Source: Prochilodus magdalenae
Lineage: Eukaryota > Chordata > Actinopteri > Characiformes > Prochilodontidae
Length of the DNA: 64,000 bases
Assembly (NCBI GenBank): GCA_024036415.1
Contig: JAMWET010003603.1
Span: 216,001-280,000, forward strand
Direction: 5' to 3'
Part shown: piece by piece, positions 1-12,323 of the stretch
Layout: every line of letters starts with the position of its first letter
Numbering within the stretch: the first letter of the stretch is position 1
Notes under the pieces: generated by a model
What the model was told of the DNA's origin: nothing
Databases searched by the model: none
The model's input: only the letters and a program-made list of their open reading frames with translations
Position numbers and translations under genes: made by a program

Positions 1-1766
1 GGCTAAATATTTAGATGTGTCACATGCACTTTTACTAAAACAGACTGCAATCAAAATAAAACACAGTGACAGGGTTCCCTTCAACCCTGTTGGAAAAAAC
101 AGAAGTAATATAAAATAGGTAGTTGCAATTGGACGCCCGGTATCTCATCAGCTTTTCAAAGCCTACTGGATCCCTTGCTACAGGGGATGGGGTAGACCAC
201 CATCCTTTTCTTTACATAAGATACATCTCCACCATCCACCACTGTATAACCCCTGTGTGTTTTACCCTGATGATGGTAAATAATAAAGAGACAGAGCTGA
301 ATGTGTGGCTGTTTATTAGAAGGAATAGCACAATGTGGCCAACACTGAGTGTTTAGGAATAGAAACTGAAAGTGAGAAGCAGCCAATAAAGAGCAACGCA
401 CTGGCACAGCTATAAGGAAGTAAGTAACGGGTCACGTATTGTAACACAAGATCAACTATATTGATAAACAATATGGTCTAGTTAGATATCTCATCTGAAA
501 ACATAATATGCCTGAGAAAGATATATATAGCACCCAGCCAGTATCTTGGCATGTTAATACAGTTTGCTGGTGATGAGATTTTTAAATTTTTAAAATTAGA
601 ACTTTTAGTACTAGAACTAAATTTATTTATGCTTTGATTGGTCACATTCCTGATTTTAAGCCTGTGTGTCAACAATTAACAGCAGGTTTTTGGTCAAAAG
701 GTTTTGCCATAACTGAATAATATAATGAAACAGCCGGGTCCAGGTTAACAGGAGAAAAGAATCACACTGAGGAGAAACAATGAACAGCTCTGTGTGTAGT
801 GAAAACAAGGTCAATACTCCTGACACCCTACAGCCAGCCTAAAGAGGCGTATGACTTAGAATTACAGATACAAGCAGTCACATTTTCTCCTCTGTGAGCT
901 CAGACGATTCACATAACTGGGTTAAAATCAGCCGTTAGCCAATATGACTGCAGCAGGACACTTAAGCGCTGGGCAGATCAAATATTTAGAGATGAAGAGA
1001 GGCTGCATTGTGCAAGTGTGGGTGTACCGAGAGGTCAGAACACAGGCCTGATGCACAGTGAAGGTACCAGTTATACGGACAGTGATTTTTTCCTCTTTTC
1101 CTGTTGGTTTTTTGGGAACCAGAGGTCCGGAGCAAGTCCAGGTATATTTTGGCTACAGGTGGGCGATGCATATTAAACAATGGAAAAAAAATGTTCTTAA
1201 ATGTAAAGTCACAAAAGATGCCGTGACTACTAACCGATGGGGTGCGGTGACTTCTTTACAGCCAAATTGGTGGATAGACAGTTTTTGGGCGCATTAAAAA
1301 CCCCTGCACGTTTCCAGTACTTTTAATATAAACATTTGCACTCCAATTTGCCAGATGGACGTTTTTAAATCAGATGACTGCATCAAGATCATGAATGAGA
1401 AATACTACACTGAACTAAGAGGAGACTTGCTGTTTATAGTGTGTCATGCTTAATTATGCTACAGGGGCAGCAGCAACATTTAAATTCGACTGCCCTTACA
1501 TTATTTAAATCATAACATAGCCAAAAATACAGGCCAAAAAAAAGACAGACTATTTACAGTTTCTGCAATTAAAATAGGACCGGTTTTATATTGGTGGTTT
1601 TTATTATTTTAATATTGTTTTTATAATTGTTCATTGTTTATCTCTAGCTGTAGTCATGGGCTGAAGGTTAGGGAACCAGTCTTGTGACCAGAGACAGTAA
1701 CCCTCAACTGCTTCCCAGGCGTAGTGGATACCTACTGCTCCGGGAAAACGTGCCCACTGCCCCCAA
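1..1766. other. Unassigned AT-rich sequence
   Basis: No gene, repeat family or RNA is recognised. Open frames are under 85 codons, overlap on both strands and show no protein motif. Weakly AT-rich single-copy-looking vertebrate intergenic or intronic DNA. Confidence 0.5.
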
Positions 1767-1807
1767 GTGTGTGTGTGTGTGTGTTTGTCTGTGCACGTGT
1801 GTGTGTG
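1767..1807. repeat. (GT)n microsatellite, interrupted
   Basis: Run of GT dinucleotides, interrupted by TTTGTCTGTGCAC, then a second short GT run. The short minus-strand frame across it (HTHTHT) is a shadow of the repeat. Confidence 0.9.
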
Positions 1808-3200
1808 CAAACACACATGGCAAACATTCACACTCTACTCAGAGAATGATTGGCCTAAATTAAAATTAAACTATATAATAAAATTAATACTTTACTGATG
1901 CTTAAGTAATACAGGAGGAATGGAGCAGAGGAAACTCAATGTACTACAGTGCAATGACCCATATCTAAGCTTGAGTCTAATAATAAAAATTATTATTAAT
2001 ATTATTGGTTATCATTCATCATTATAATCAACATTATTATTATTATTGTAATTATTATTATTACAGAAAAGTTGCAATAGCAGTTACATATACGCCGACT
2101 TCACAGTAAACTTCAGACTGGGGTGGGCAAACATATTAGATCGTTACTGGTCTTAAATTACCCACAACATGTTTTTCATGTACAGAATGGTATTAGCAGT
2201 GCTGCCAACAGTATCATACTAGAACAGCTTTAGCTTTAGGATGAAAGCACTTCAATGTCACATGTTCACACCCTTCTCCCTCTTCTTGTTAAGGAAGTAG
2301 GTTAACCCGAATGCCACAACATTACCTCAGTAGTGTAGAAACTGGATACGTACAGCCTGATGTTTATCAGTTCACTGGAATTTACAGACTTTGCATTGCA
2401 GACACTGCTCGCACCACAGCCGAAACACAAGCGATGTTTTCAGTCACCACAAACGAAAGCACACCACACTGTTCATTGTTTTATGTATCTCATCCATCGT
2501 CTTCAACCACAGCCTCGTCCAAACAGTCAGAGGCAACAAAGCCCAACCCAGAGCTGTCTCATGAAAGCATTTCAAAAGCGTACTACAACATATGAACATC
2601 TAAGCAAACACTGGAGATGAGAATGGGCCTTGCTGAAGCTGTGGGCCTGACTAAACATTTGAAAACCAGGCCTTCAGAGAATTAATCCACACTGCTGATG
2701 CTTATTACGACAAACCCAGTATCAAATATTTCTCAAAAACCACTGTTCTGCATTTCTAAAATCCAACACACACATCAGACCAGTCGCGCATCAACACCCT
2801 TCCTTACCATCCGTTTTATTTATGAATGGAAGCTTTCCCGTGACCTGCCTACAAACGAATGACTTCCCTGAAGACCAGGCTTGAGGGAATCACTCCAGTG
2901 TTGGGGTCTACAAGAGGAATAGACCTGTATGACCCCAGAGTATACATGATCAAGGCCTTGCAACTGAACAACTGGATTTGCATACACTGCATGCATTACA
3001 CACCTAGCCATTTAGCCACTGAGGCAGAATGTACGACAATGTAAGTCTGTGGGCTTAGGTTCCTTTATAGTAGCACTGAGACAGCTAAAGCTGTGGAACC
3101 TTTCAAGTCCTAACAGGTTCTAAAAATATTCCAACCTCCGACACTAATCAATTTGGGATTACACACTACAAGATTTAAGATGCTGAACTGAACTGCCACA
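1808..3200. other. Unassigned sequence with ATT-rich patch
   Basis: No gene is recognised. At 1978-2065 there is a degenerate ATT/AAT trinucleotide patch. A 94-codon plus-strand frame at 2311-2595 has no recognisable motif and is treated as chance. Confidence 0.5.
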
Positions 3201-3221
3201 AACCAACCAACCAACCAACCA
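3201..3221. repeat. (CCAA)n microsatellite
   Basis: About five tandem CCAA units. Confidence 0.85.
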
Positions 3222-3707
3222 GTTACATTTTCCACTGGTGTTCGTGCTGATACAGTAAAAGAGAGACAGGAAAGCACATTTAAATTAGGATCCTGGGATG
3301 TAAAGATTCGATTACTGTGGTGGTTATAGAGCTTCAGATGTGTGTTCACTATGCTGTGCTTGTGCAAACTCATTTACTATACAGTGACTTTCACTTTTCT
3401 GTTTTTACTTGCTCTATGTTTTTTTCACTTTTATTGGCTGTTGGAGGATCTCGTTTATATCGAGCCACTGACCAGTACACACTACTAGACTGCGCTTGGA
3501 GTTGAGGCGGGAGAAAGAAAAAATTCAATATACTCAGATTGATCTGAAACACAATCCGGAGGCCAAACGTCTGCACTCCTCGCGCACTACTGGATTATCT
3601 CTGCCAACTGTCGACTCCAACTGCCCCAAAATCTGCAGACTGCAACAAACCAGAACAGACGCAGCAAGACTGGAAGCAGGGCTATAACTGCGGTAAACAG
3701 TCAACAT

Positions 3708-3970
3708 GTCCACAATCGTGGCTCTTGGGTCAATCAGGTACGAGTGTGAAACTCCATCATCTGCGTGCATCACAATGTCAAACCTAACCACCAAATTTTA
3801 TTCCTGTCAGCTGATTCCTTCTGGGTGCAGCTATTTGTGCAACTGATGTTTTGACGATAATTGTAATTGGGAAAATATTGATATGATGATTTATACCGGC
3901 GCTGCTCAACACAAAACAAACATGAGAAAACTAAACAATTACAGTACTCGACGTAAATGACTCACATTAC
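3708..3970 (-). mobile_element. Tc1-like family A relic, terminal part
   Basis: This matches 6783-7080 over most of its length: shared TCGTGGCT, GTCAATCAGGTAC-type, GATTCCTTCTGGGTGCA, ACTGATGTTTTGAC and GCTCAACACAAAACAAAC segments. The matching copies at 6.5 and 36.6 kb carry transposase sequence on the minus strand, so this is the 5' (N-terminal side) end of the element in the same orientation. No usable reading frame remains. The identity rests on cross-comparison within the window. Confidence 0.7.
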
Positions 3971-4450
3971 TGTGTCTTAAAAAGGTGCAAAGAATCAAAG
4001 ATTAAAGCTTGATGTCATTTTAGTTAATTTCTTCTCTGAAATTGGCTTCAAAGAAAAGTCCAAAAGACCTTTGTGTTGACCACGCAGCATCTATTTGCAA
4101 GAGAAAGATTAGTGCGTTCTCTTTTTGACAAAAGAAACAGAGGGATTTGGTTAAACAGAGCTCAACCTCCCTCAGCAGAAGCTGATTAATGAATCACCTA
4201 CATGTTGGGGCTCTAGACGTAATTTGACTGAAAGGGTGTTGAAGCAGAAATTGGTAATTACTCAAGTACTGACGGCTGACAGAAAGACAAGGCCACCTGG
4301 CAACTATGAGGTACTGAGTCCACTTCACAGGAACTATGTGAGCATGTCCTTCCCTTAGCCAGTTCTTCCCCTTCCATAGGAGAACACAGTAGACTGGATG
4401 TTGAGACACAGACCTCACAAAAACAAAAACAGCCAATCGATGAAACAATA
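3971..4450. other. Unassigned sequence
   Basis: No repeat or coding signal is recognised. A 95-codon minus-strand frame at 4194-4481 has no known motif. Confidence 0.4.
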
Positions 4451-4670
4451 CCAGGACTTCACTACTCATGACGTGCTGCATCTGGCTAGTCTTGTTGATC
4501 CAAGGATCCTAAATTCCAGCTGTTAACAGTGACAAGAAAGAGAAGGTACAAGTCAGAAGTTGCTGAGCTGGAATCCATGGTGCCAGTACAACATCCAACA
4601 GCAGCACATGATGGAGGTTCCTATGTATTACAGAGCACAGTGACAGAAGCAGCACCAGCTAAAAAGCCAA
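4451..4670 (+). pseudogene. Possible degraded hAT-type transposase fragment
   Basis: One plus-strand frame reads HLASLVDPRI near 4470-4510, like the LxDPRFK motif in the C-terminal part of hAT/ZBED transposases. It soon stops. A second frame, open from about 4499, continues TRKRRYKSEVAELESM and ends in a lysine-rich PAKKPK, as hAT proteins often do just before their dimerisation region. It would need a frameshift near 4510 to join the two. Codon use in the second frame looks protein-like, and a GT follows PKKPK at about 4674, so an exon of an unknown gene is the alternative. I cannot decide between these and chance. Confidence 0.25.
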
Positions 4671-4879
4671 AAGGTACTAGCCATTTTCTTTTCAGCTACA
4701 TCGCCTTCCCTGTGTCTGAAAGAAGCAATAGAGGGAGAAATGAAAGCGTACGTCTCCATACCAAAAAGCAGTCCCTGAAGTGCATCCACCAGAATGGTGC
4801 AAAAATGTATGAGGGGATGTGTATCAGGCTAGATGCCTTGCTAAGGAGTGCATCCCAGCAACAAGTGCTCCACCTGTAA

Positions 4880-6534
4880 GGGTGTTTGACACAGGTGGAA
4901 ATATGTCTGACTGTAATATGTACGATTTGGTTCTATTTTTCTTGGTGTTCTTTGTCAGCTGAAGCCTTAAACAACCACAACACTGCACGGTATTTATTTT
5001 AAATGCTTAGCATTATGAGCAGTGCTTCAGTGTGGGGCTTCTTAGAATGCAAAAACTGAAAAATGTAATTGGTATTTTTACAAGTATACAAGAAGCTAAT
5101 TAATTTGCTGGAAAGATGTTATTTTTCATATCTTAGAAATCCATAGCAAACCACAGCAAAAACCATGAAGTCAGAGCTAGAACAAAGCTAACTCGAGTTT
5201 CTCAAGATTAAGCAGGCTCCTATGCGGCATTACCACATAACCTGTTGAGCTGAAACAAGTTATGGGGAAAAGAGAGCTGCAGAAAAAAAAAACAAATGCT
5301 TTGCGGCTCTTGGAAAGCTGGTGCTGCATGGAAGCTACACAGCAAATAAGCTCTATAATTTCTCAATTTTGTGTGGATGCTATCACTAAACCCGATTCTA
5401 TCACTGTGACTAGATATACTGTATATGACTTTTGCACAGACCGCTTTTTATGTTGTTTTGTTTATATGTAAAATGTATTAATTAAACTGTAATTGTGCAT
5501 CAAGTGTGCAGAAGTGGCCTCTCTGAGGAGGATGTGTTACTAGTTCTGTGTTACTACTTTCACTTTTGACCAGGTTGCCCAAAAAACAATATCCACATCC
5601 TCCTATTTTAAAACCATGGATAGAATTCAGATTCAGGCCTGACATGGGCTCTTTACCAGTGCCTGTCCAAAAACGTGACGCAAATCTAATTTTACCCACA
5701 GTTCTCCTGTCCAACATGGACGATTACCACCTGGCGACCATAGGCAGCGAGTTAGCTGTCAATCAGCGCTAACGTCCAATTACATCGCCCCATCGCCCTG
5801 TCCTAGTTTGGTTGTGTGTATGTTTGTTTAATTTTGCCATGGAAAAAGTTCCTCCCCTAGACTGACCCCTGAATCCCCAGACGAGCAAGCATGTGTCTGA
5901 GCGTATCTCCACCATTACTGAGTTTTCATAAAGCAGCAGTGGCCTCCGAAGAGTCATCAGCACGTTGTGTTCTGCCTGGGTCAAGGGCAGCTCTGCGACT
6001 TCCTCAGACTCTTCACATACAAACTCCACACGGAAACCAGCATTCGAAACCTGTCAGTGCAACAAATCCCAAAACATGTTAAACCGCTGCTGCTGCCTAC
6101 TTAGTTTAAGGGCAAAGTCATTGAAACGGAGAGAGTGTAGTCGAATGAGAGGTCATAATGCATTCTGGGTACATTTCATAGTCTTCACTGTGCACTGCGC
6201 TCAATAGAAACATCTGTCAGAGCATTCATTTGTTCGTTTGCCAAGTAGCTCTGTTTTAAATGGTAATGCTTCCCTCGGATATGTCAACCTTCTGAACAGA
6301 TCCCATAAGTACTAGGTACTCTACAGCCTATTCTTCCCATAGAGCTGCAGTTCAGCTCTGATTAAGGTACAATTATTAAACAGCACTAGCAGAGACACTT
6401 CCACAAAGAACCAATTTCCAGCCCAATGCTCTCTATCACTTTTCTCCTACTTTCATTCCTAAGTGTGGCAAGACTAAAATGTGCATATCGGAATGGAGTT
6501 ACATGATAAAGATGTTATTATCTATGGAGCAAAA
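4880..6534. other. Unassigned sequence
   Basis: No confident feature. Around 5660-5720 a plus-strand frame reads LILPTVLLSNM, which faintly resembles the start of the endonuclease part of fish LINE proteins; it is too short to call. A 9-A run lies at 5284. Confidence 0.4.
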
Positions 6535-7085
6535 TGGAATTCCTGGTACGTCCCCCTTGTCTCCACAAAGACAAAAGCTGGACTGCTCACTGAAGATGAC
6601 CCGCTGCCATTCTGAGTCACTCCATGACAGTCCGGAATGACACCATTGCAGTTCTGGGGCACCTGACAAGGTGTTAAGGGGAGGTGTGGTAGCTATCTGT
6701 GTGCATGTAGACCTGCGTTGTGGAGCCGTCTGCCAACGGTGATGGCACTAACAGGATAACTCAAGGACGGCATTCAAATGACAACCATCGTGGCTGTCGG
6801 GCCAGTCAGGTACAATGCTAAAGCGTGTCCCTGCTTACGTCACATGCACGGCAGAGCATGAAACCGGAATCACTGGCATGTCTCGCCATGCCAAACCTAC
6901 CCACCAAGTTTCATTCCTGTCGGTTGATTCCTTCTGGGTGCAACTCTTTGTGCTACTGATGTTTTGACATCGAGTGTTTTTGGAATTATTGCTATGATGT
7001 ATTATTCCAATGTTGCTCAGCACAAAACAAACAATGGCAAATGTAAACATGTACAGTACTCTATGTAAATTATTCACATTACTTA
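6535..7085 (-). mobile_element. Tc1-like family A element, degraded
   Basis: The block at 6560-6640 is nearly identical to 36810-36900 and encodes on the minus strand LSWSDSEWQRVIFS, the region before the first catalytic aspartate of Tc1/mariner transposases. Here the FSDESRF motif of the family reads FSEQSSF, so the aspartate is lost. Upstream on the minus strand come the end of the DNA-binding region (VPSPLADG-like), then the same 5' terminal sequence as at 3708-3970. The C-terminal half present at 10.1 and 36.6 kb is missing. Inactive relic. Confidence 0.75.
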
Positions 7086-9609
7086 GTAAACACTCTTATT
7101 CATAGCCATTCACAGTAACAGGTAAACACAGTCCCTCCAAGTATAGCAGTGGTGTTGATAAACACCCAAGTCAATTTTGAACTAGAGCTGCCTGATTGGA
7201 CACATCTTCTATGATTATACTAAGATATGACAAAGCATACAGGCAAACGGTTAGCCTAATATCTCTCTCTGGGATATAGTTAAAGACAGAGCTGGGTCAA
7301 AAACTAGCTGTACAGCAGCCAAACAGTCCGAACGCTGCCAATTTGTGAGAAGGCTCACACTCGCATTTGTGAGTAACACAGGAGATGTGGTCAGCGTGCA
7401 CAACAATCTGTGATTTGTAAGGGCGATTGCTCGCCCTGTGCAGCTGCCGCGGAAAGCTTTGATTCTGATGCACCAGATGTTCCCCAAAATCTGGTGAGGG
7501 ACCCCATGCACTACCAATATGGTGTTTTTCTTGCTTGAATGCACCCGAAGCTCAAAAAGGGGCTTGATTTAGCTGAAGCAGGAACGGCGGAGCATAGAAA
7601 CCACAAATCCTCTGCCCTCAAAAAACAAACTGACATACTGAAAACACATCTTAATTCCTTTATAAACTGCATATCTATAATCTTAACAGATAAGTGAGGT
7701 GTAAGGAAAGGAGAACACCACACCTTTCCAAAACGCATGATGTCATTGTTGAGGTTCAATGAAGTCACTGGTGCATAGCCAACACTGTTTGGTATGAAAC
7801 TCCGATTTCTATATAGTGGTGGTGATGAAAACCATGTCTACAACACTAATATACCCGTCTTATTTACCATCCCAAACCACCAGTTAACCGACATATACAC
7901 AATGTAATATTGATAATAGTAAAATAGCAGCAAATCAGAAAAAATAGCACCCTGCATGTATTTCTCGGCCAATAAAGGTAACATTATTCAACACTTGTTT
8001 ATTGTTCTCTGATGTTCTAGATAGATTGTATGTGACTTTGGTCAGGGTGAAGAATTCCCAGATTCACACCCTGTATTGGGGCCTTGTAATGAAACAATCT
8101 GAGCTTACTTAAAAAACAATAACCTGAAGGAGCTGTGCTCTGATTGGCTGGTCTACAGCAAGACACCACAGTGATCAGACAGACGCCACATATTAAAAAA
8201 AAATTACCCTCTATGTAAATAAGCTCTTACTATTTAGTTGGCTGTGCTAACATGAGTCTCTAGAAGCTTGTTACCTACAGTAGCTACACCCAAAGTCTGC
8301 TCAATATTATGCAAGATATGAGAAACGGCTTTGAGTGGAGCGTGCAGAGCAAACCAACACCCCTGAATTACAATAGTCTGGGGTCCTGTTAAAGATGTGG
8401 GAGCTTCCTATACACCATCTTGCTTTGCAAATCCTCCGTTTCCACCTTAAATGGCGAAGCAGTTACATGCCTACACACAGGAAGCCAACATGAACCTCTT
8501 TTAAATAGGAACGTCATGTCATTGACAGCTCAGTTCCTTGGAATGAATAGTCCTGGCATTCCTTTTACAGTGTGGAACAGTAGATTTCTCCACATTTTCC
8601 ATCATTTGCATTGCTGTTGCTCTGTTGTCATGTGAATTTTGGGGGCATAAACATAGTGAGTCAAGACTCCCACGCACCAGTTTAGGATTTCGGGATCAGC
8701 TCGTTGTCCCATCCTCTCTGTAAGTGCCTGATCTGTATTTGAAGGAGTAAACAGTGCCTGAGGGTCAGGGTATGTCAGTTCTATGTACTGAACTCTCCTT
8801 ATTTAAGTATGACAGTGTAGATACAATCTGTAAAACAATATTCAGTAACTTTTAGAAGCATTCAACTCCCCAGATGTCTGGTGCCTTTAACCAAAGCTGT
8901 GAATTTTCTAGAAAATTCCTCTTTAAGTTCATGTAACATATTTTAATTGCAAGGTTTGAAGCATTTGTAAAAACTGTAGAAATGGACAAATTAATAAAAG
9001 TTATGACAAGAAACATCATAAGTCAATTTACACCGAGCCTTGTCCTACGCCTTGGTCTGACCGGACAGTTATATGTTCCTGAAAAAGCAGCCAAGAAGCA
9101 CTCAAGATTAAATTTGGCTTGGACACACTGGAAACACAGCTGGACCAAATGTAAACGGATTTGTTTCTTCAAAAACCACACAGACGATCTTTACTCCACC
9201 CAGAACTGTGCTACTGAGCTACAGTATAAATTATTCACAAACAGGGAAAACAAAGACAGCCTGTGATGGAATTTCTGGCAACATCCGGAAGAGAATTCCT
9301 CATATTTGCAGACTGCAGGCAGAGCAGCAGTATTGGGAATCAGATTTTATCTGCGGAAGAGGGACACACTGAGTATGTAGGCAGGTATAAAGTCTTATCT
9401 GGACAGTATCTGGATATGAGAAGCATGAAATGACAAGCGTAAAGCCTCATGAAAGTATAGCTGAGGGGCAGCATGGCGAATAAGAAATCACCTAAGGCCA
9501 AACACAGATTAACATCTCAGAGGGCCGAAAAGGAGGTTATTAAGCCATCCAGCCCTTCCGAAACACCCCACCTACCCACCCTTTACTACTGATCTCATAA
9601 CTGTGGTAA
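7086..9609. other. Unassigned sequence
   Basis: No gene, repeat or RNA is recognised over about 2.5 kb. Open frames below 98 codons have no motif. A 9-A run sits at 8195. Confidence 0.45.
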
Positions 9610-9770
9610 AGCACTGGCCCCCTGTTTGGGCAGTGTCTGAGCTCATGGTGAGTTTTAGGCTCTAAACTTCCTGTACTAGCTGGAATATTATCCATCGGAA
9701 CACCAAGCACGGTTGTAAGTCGCTCTGGATAAGAGAGTCTACTAAATGCCTTTAATGTAAACGTAAAGCT
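9610..9770 (+). repeat. LINE/SINE 3' tail repeat, copy 1
   Basis: About 150 bp nearly identical to 58447-58595. It ends in GTCGCTCTGGATAAGAGAG, TCTACTAAATGCC and AATGTAAA, the tail I know from teleost L2-type LINEs and the SINEs that use them. The 5' portion (CCCTGTTTGGGCAGTGTCTG) is shared by both copies. Orientation is taken from the tail. Confidence 0.7.
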
Positions 9771-10059
9771 ATTCAAACTAAATGCTTGTTCACTTTCCAT
9801 CATTTTAGAGACAACAGTGAATCAATAAATCACACCCATCTTTCTTCTTTATGTAAATACACCAAGCAGCACAAGACTTAGGGCCTGCTCAGGAAAATGT
9901 AGTTTAAATGCTCACAGAAGATGCACAGATGCTGATTTTAATGGTGCAATTTCCAAACATTTGATTTCTTACAATCAAAAGATTTGATCATCATAAAAAA
10001 ACCCTACAGCTACACAAAAGTGCTATCTGATTGGTCCAGGAGGAAGCAAGCAAGGACGG

Positions 10060-10510
10060 GGCTCATCACTGACTGACCTAACAGCCACGATGGTGGACAG
10101 TGAGCAATGGTGCCCTTCATCCCGTTAGTGCCAGCACCATTGGCAGACGACTGCACGATGCAGGACTACATGCACGCAGGCCATTAAGATGACTGTCCTA
10201 AAAACCATGTCAACGTCAGCAAAGACTGCAATGGTGTCGTGCCAGACTGTCACGGAGTGACCACGACCAACAAATGTGTGTGTGGAGGTACCGTGGTCAG
10301 CGCCAAGATGTCCAGAAGGTCTGGTGTCGCTCCACCTCCCAACCCCACCACACAATCTGCAGAAACTGTGTGAGAATACGAGGTGGATTATCACAGGACA
10401 CCATTAGGAACCTCTACAACTCCTTGCAGAGATGTCCTGCATTTTGCGTTAGCAAACATGGCGGCCCAACTCCATATTGAGAGACACTACTGCTGTATGT
10501 GTAGCTCATT
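10060..10510 (+). mobile_element. Tc1-like family A element, internally deleted
   Basis: Opposite orientation to the other three family A copies. It carries the DNA-binding/catalytic boundary (VPALPLADD-like reading with frameshifts) and joins, at about 10340, to the C-terminal part. The end of the terminal repeat, TATGTGTAGCTCATTAAATATT, has its reverse complement at 36577-36600. The core catalytic domain is missing, and the deletion junction around 10330-10350 looks the same as in the 36.6-kb copy. Confidence 0.8.
10274..10480 (+). pseudogene. Tc1-like transposase, C-terminal remnant
   Basis: The frame contains GLSQDTIRNLYNSLQRC and ends VSKHGGPTPY followed by TGA. The GGPTPY end is a hallmark of Tc1-like transposases, in which a DD34E catalytic core would cut and join the element's ends in the nucleus. 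Only about the last 40 residues are family-like. The first part (MCVWRYRGQRQDV) is the sequence near the first catalytic aspartate, fused by deletion. The second aspartate and the glutamate are absent, so it cannot be active. Confidence 0.7.
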
Positions 10511-10664
10511 AAATATTTATGATAGTCTAAATTTGATTATGCAAACAGAGAAAAGTCTCATCAACTTCAAAACTCATTTGATAAATACAAAACTGTTATC
10601 ATTTTTGGGTATGAATGTCATTATCATTATATTGGTAGTGATATATATTTTTATACTTTATAGT

Positions 10665-10799
10665 GTATCTTTGTCTCTACCTGTATCACTCTGTCTTGTG
10701 CTTCTCGTGTTACTTCTGTGTACATCTGCTACTGGATGCCTTGAATTTCCCTCTGGGATCAATAAAGTATCTATCTATCTATCTATCTATCTGTCTATA
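10665..10799 (+). repeat. LINE-type 3' end with (TATC)n tail
   Basis: CTTGAATTTCCCTCTGGGAT followed by CAATAAAGTATC and about seven TATC units. This join of a GGGATCAATAAAGTATCTATC end to a tetranucleotide run is typical of a widespread fish non-LTR element end. AATAAA may act as its polyadenylation signal. No coding part is preserved upstream. Confidence 0.7.
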
Positions 10800-11389
10800 G
10801 GCTAATATCATACAAAATTATACTGATGATATGATAGCAATCATTATGTCTGCATACTGGAAAACAGGACTGGTCCAATCAGCCCGGTTCATAATCTATG
10901 CTTGCCTGAGAGACGCTGACTCACAGGTAGCCTCATCAGCTATTCAATGATCCTTCACTTTCAGACACTAATAGGATAACTTGTACCTCAACCTTGGCTT
11001 GTCTCTCAAACGCTGTAGCGTTAACTAGAGCAGCAGCCAAAATGAAGGGAAAAAAATAAAAACTAAGGCATATAAAACATTCAGTACACTTCACTGATCC
11101 AAAAACCTAACAGTAAACTTACCACAACACTGCTCTGTACTACACGCAGGAAACTGCACAGCCGAAGTGATTATCAAACTGATCTATGTAACTGTTATGC
11201 AAGTCTCGCATACTACTCTGGGACCGATGACAAATGGATGATGGAAAGTCTGCGCCGACTACACGGAGCTGTGACAAGCTGAAGGGACAGAAATGAGATA
11301 TGGGAGAAGGCGAAGGGAGAGAATAAAAGATAATCACTTCGTTTTGTGAGCTCTGACTGATGTCGCTAATATTCCCTTTAAGAGTGTTC
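10800..11389. other. Unassigned sequence
   Basis: No feature recognised. Frames on the minus strand at 11140-11394 lack motifs. Confidence 0.4.
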
Positions 11390-11460
11390 CTCACGGATTC
11401 CTAGCACTCCGCCATTACCGACGTCATTATGACCAATTAGGCTCGTACAGAAGTTCACCG
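11390..11460 (-). promoter_or_regulatory. Promoter-like cluster (YY1, CRE, CCAAT motifs)
   Basis: Read on the minus strand, ATTGG (inverted CCAAT), TGACGTC (CRE core) and AATGGCGG (YY1-like) fall within about 35 bp at 11405-11440. Such clusters occur near vertebrate TATA-less start sites. No exon is visible downstream, so this may be coincidence. Confidence 0.25.
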
Positions 11461-11569
11461 CCTTTGTCATTCAAACAAGTAGCTTAATATCTTGGTACAT
11501 CTTCCACAGAGAGGCCACAATGACCTGCTAATGGCCTCACACTGTCTGCGTGATGAGCTCCATTAAAAA

Positions 11570-11614
11570 AATATGACCATTTAAAAAAAGAAAAAGAAAA
11601 AAAAAAAAAAAAAA
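11570..11614. repeat. A-rich tract
   Basis: Poly(A) with scattered G, ending in about 18 A in a row. It could be an old retro-insertion tail, but no element body or target duplication is recognised. Confidence 0.6.
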
Positions 11615-11920
11615 CGTGGAGCGGAGCGCTGAGATGGAACGGTGCTCGCATTCCAGGGAGGGTGGCAGTAATGCACTGCGAAATTAGTGACACATAGACG
11701 TGAAGAGCATTTCCTCCCACTTATCTAATCATATGATCAGAACAAATGTTACATAAGCTGTGCATGGACAGAGGGAACGTACAACCATGTTTTACTAAAC
11801 CCGCATTCCTCAAACTGCTGTACAGTTCCTCTAGCTCCAGTTCGGCATTTCATCAGATTGTAATTTTGGTCCAAATTCAAATACAGCCTTAAAATAAACC
11901 TCTAAAAAAGTTACTAATGA

Positions 11921-12297
11921 TGCGCTCGGCTTGTCTTCTGTCTTCCCAGGTTTACTCATGTCACTCCATTGCTGCGCTCCCTTCTCTAGCTTCCAGTAGC
12001 TGCACCCACATCAGATTTAAAACCTTCATGCTCGCCTACAAAGCCAAGAACAAACCCGTGCCCACCCTCCACCCCCAACATATGACAACTGTCAAGAGTC
12101 AATCTGTTGTACGAGTCCTGCAAACTCGGCTTTACCCACCATCCTTCAAAATGCATGGAAGACGAGCGTCCAGACTCTACTCTGTCCAGGCTCCCAGATG
12201 GTGGAATGATATTCCAGTTGCTCTCCGAAAAGCAGACTCTCTCAGGGTCTTCAAAAGCAGACTAAATCACTTAGTGACTAATAGGTGTATATACTGA
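11921..12297 (+). pseudogene. LINE reverse transcriptase C-terminus, frameshifted
   Basis: Reverse-transcriptase proteins of fish L2-like LINEs end in a conserved region after the catalytic palm; here only that end remains. One frame gives CARLVFCLPRFTHVTPLLRS and then TAG where the family has tryptophan (HWLPVAA). After a frameshift near 12005 a second frame gives RFKTFMLAYKAKN, then ASRLYSVQAPRWWNDIPVAL and RKADSLRVFKSRL, ending at TGA 12295-12297. A stop and a frameshift make this a dead 5'-truncated copy. The catalytic YADD region is not present. Confidence 0.75.
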
Positions 12298-12323
12298 AAT
12301 GCTGTTAATTGCTACACAGCAAA
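11921..12323 (+). mobile_element. LINE 3' region, interrupted
   Basis: The 3' end of a non-LTR retrotransposon: coding end to 12297, short untranslated region to 12323, then a Tc1-like insertion. The LINE tail seems to resume at 12862 with GTCTGTTAAATGCC and AATGTAAATG. Clade is judged L2-like from the protein motif and tail. Confidence 0.7.

Noticed and set aside
5660..5720. LINE endonuclease start (LILPTVLLSNM)
   Set aside because: Only eleven residues are suggestive and neither side continues the similarity.
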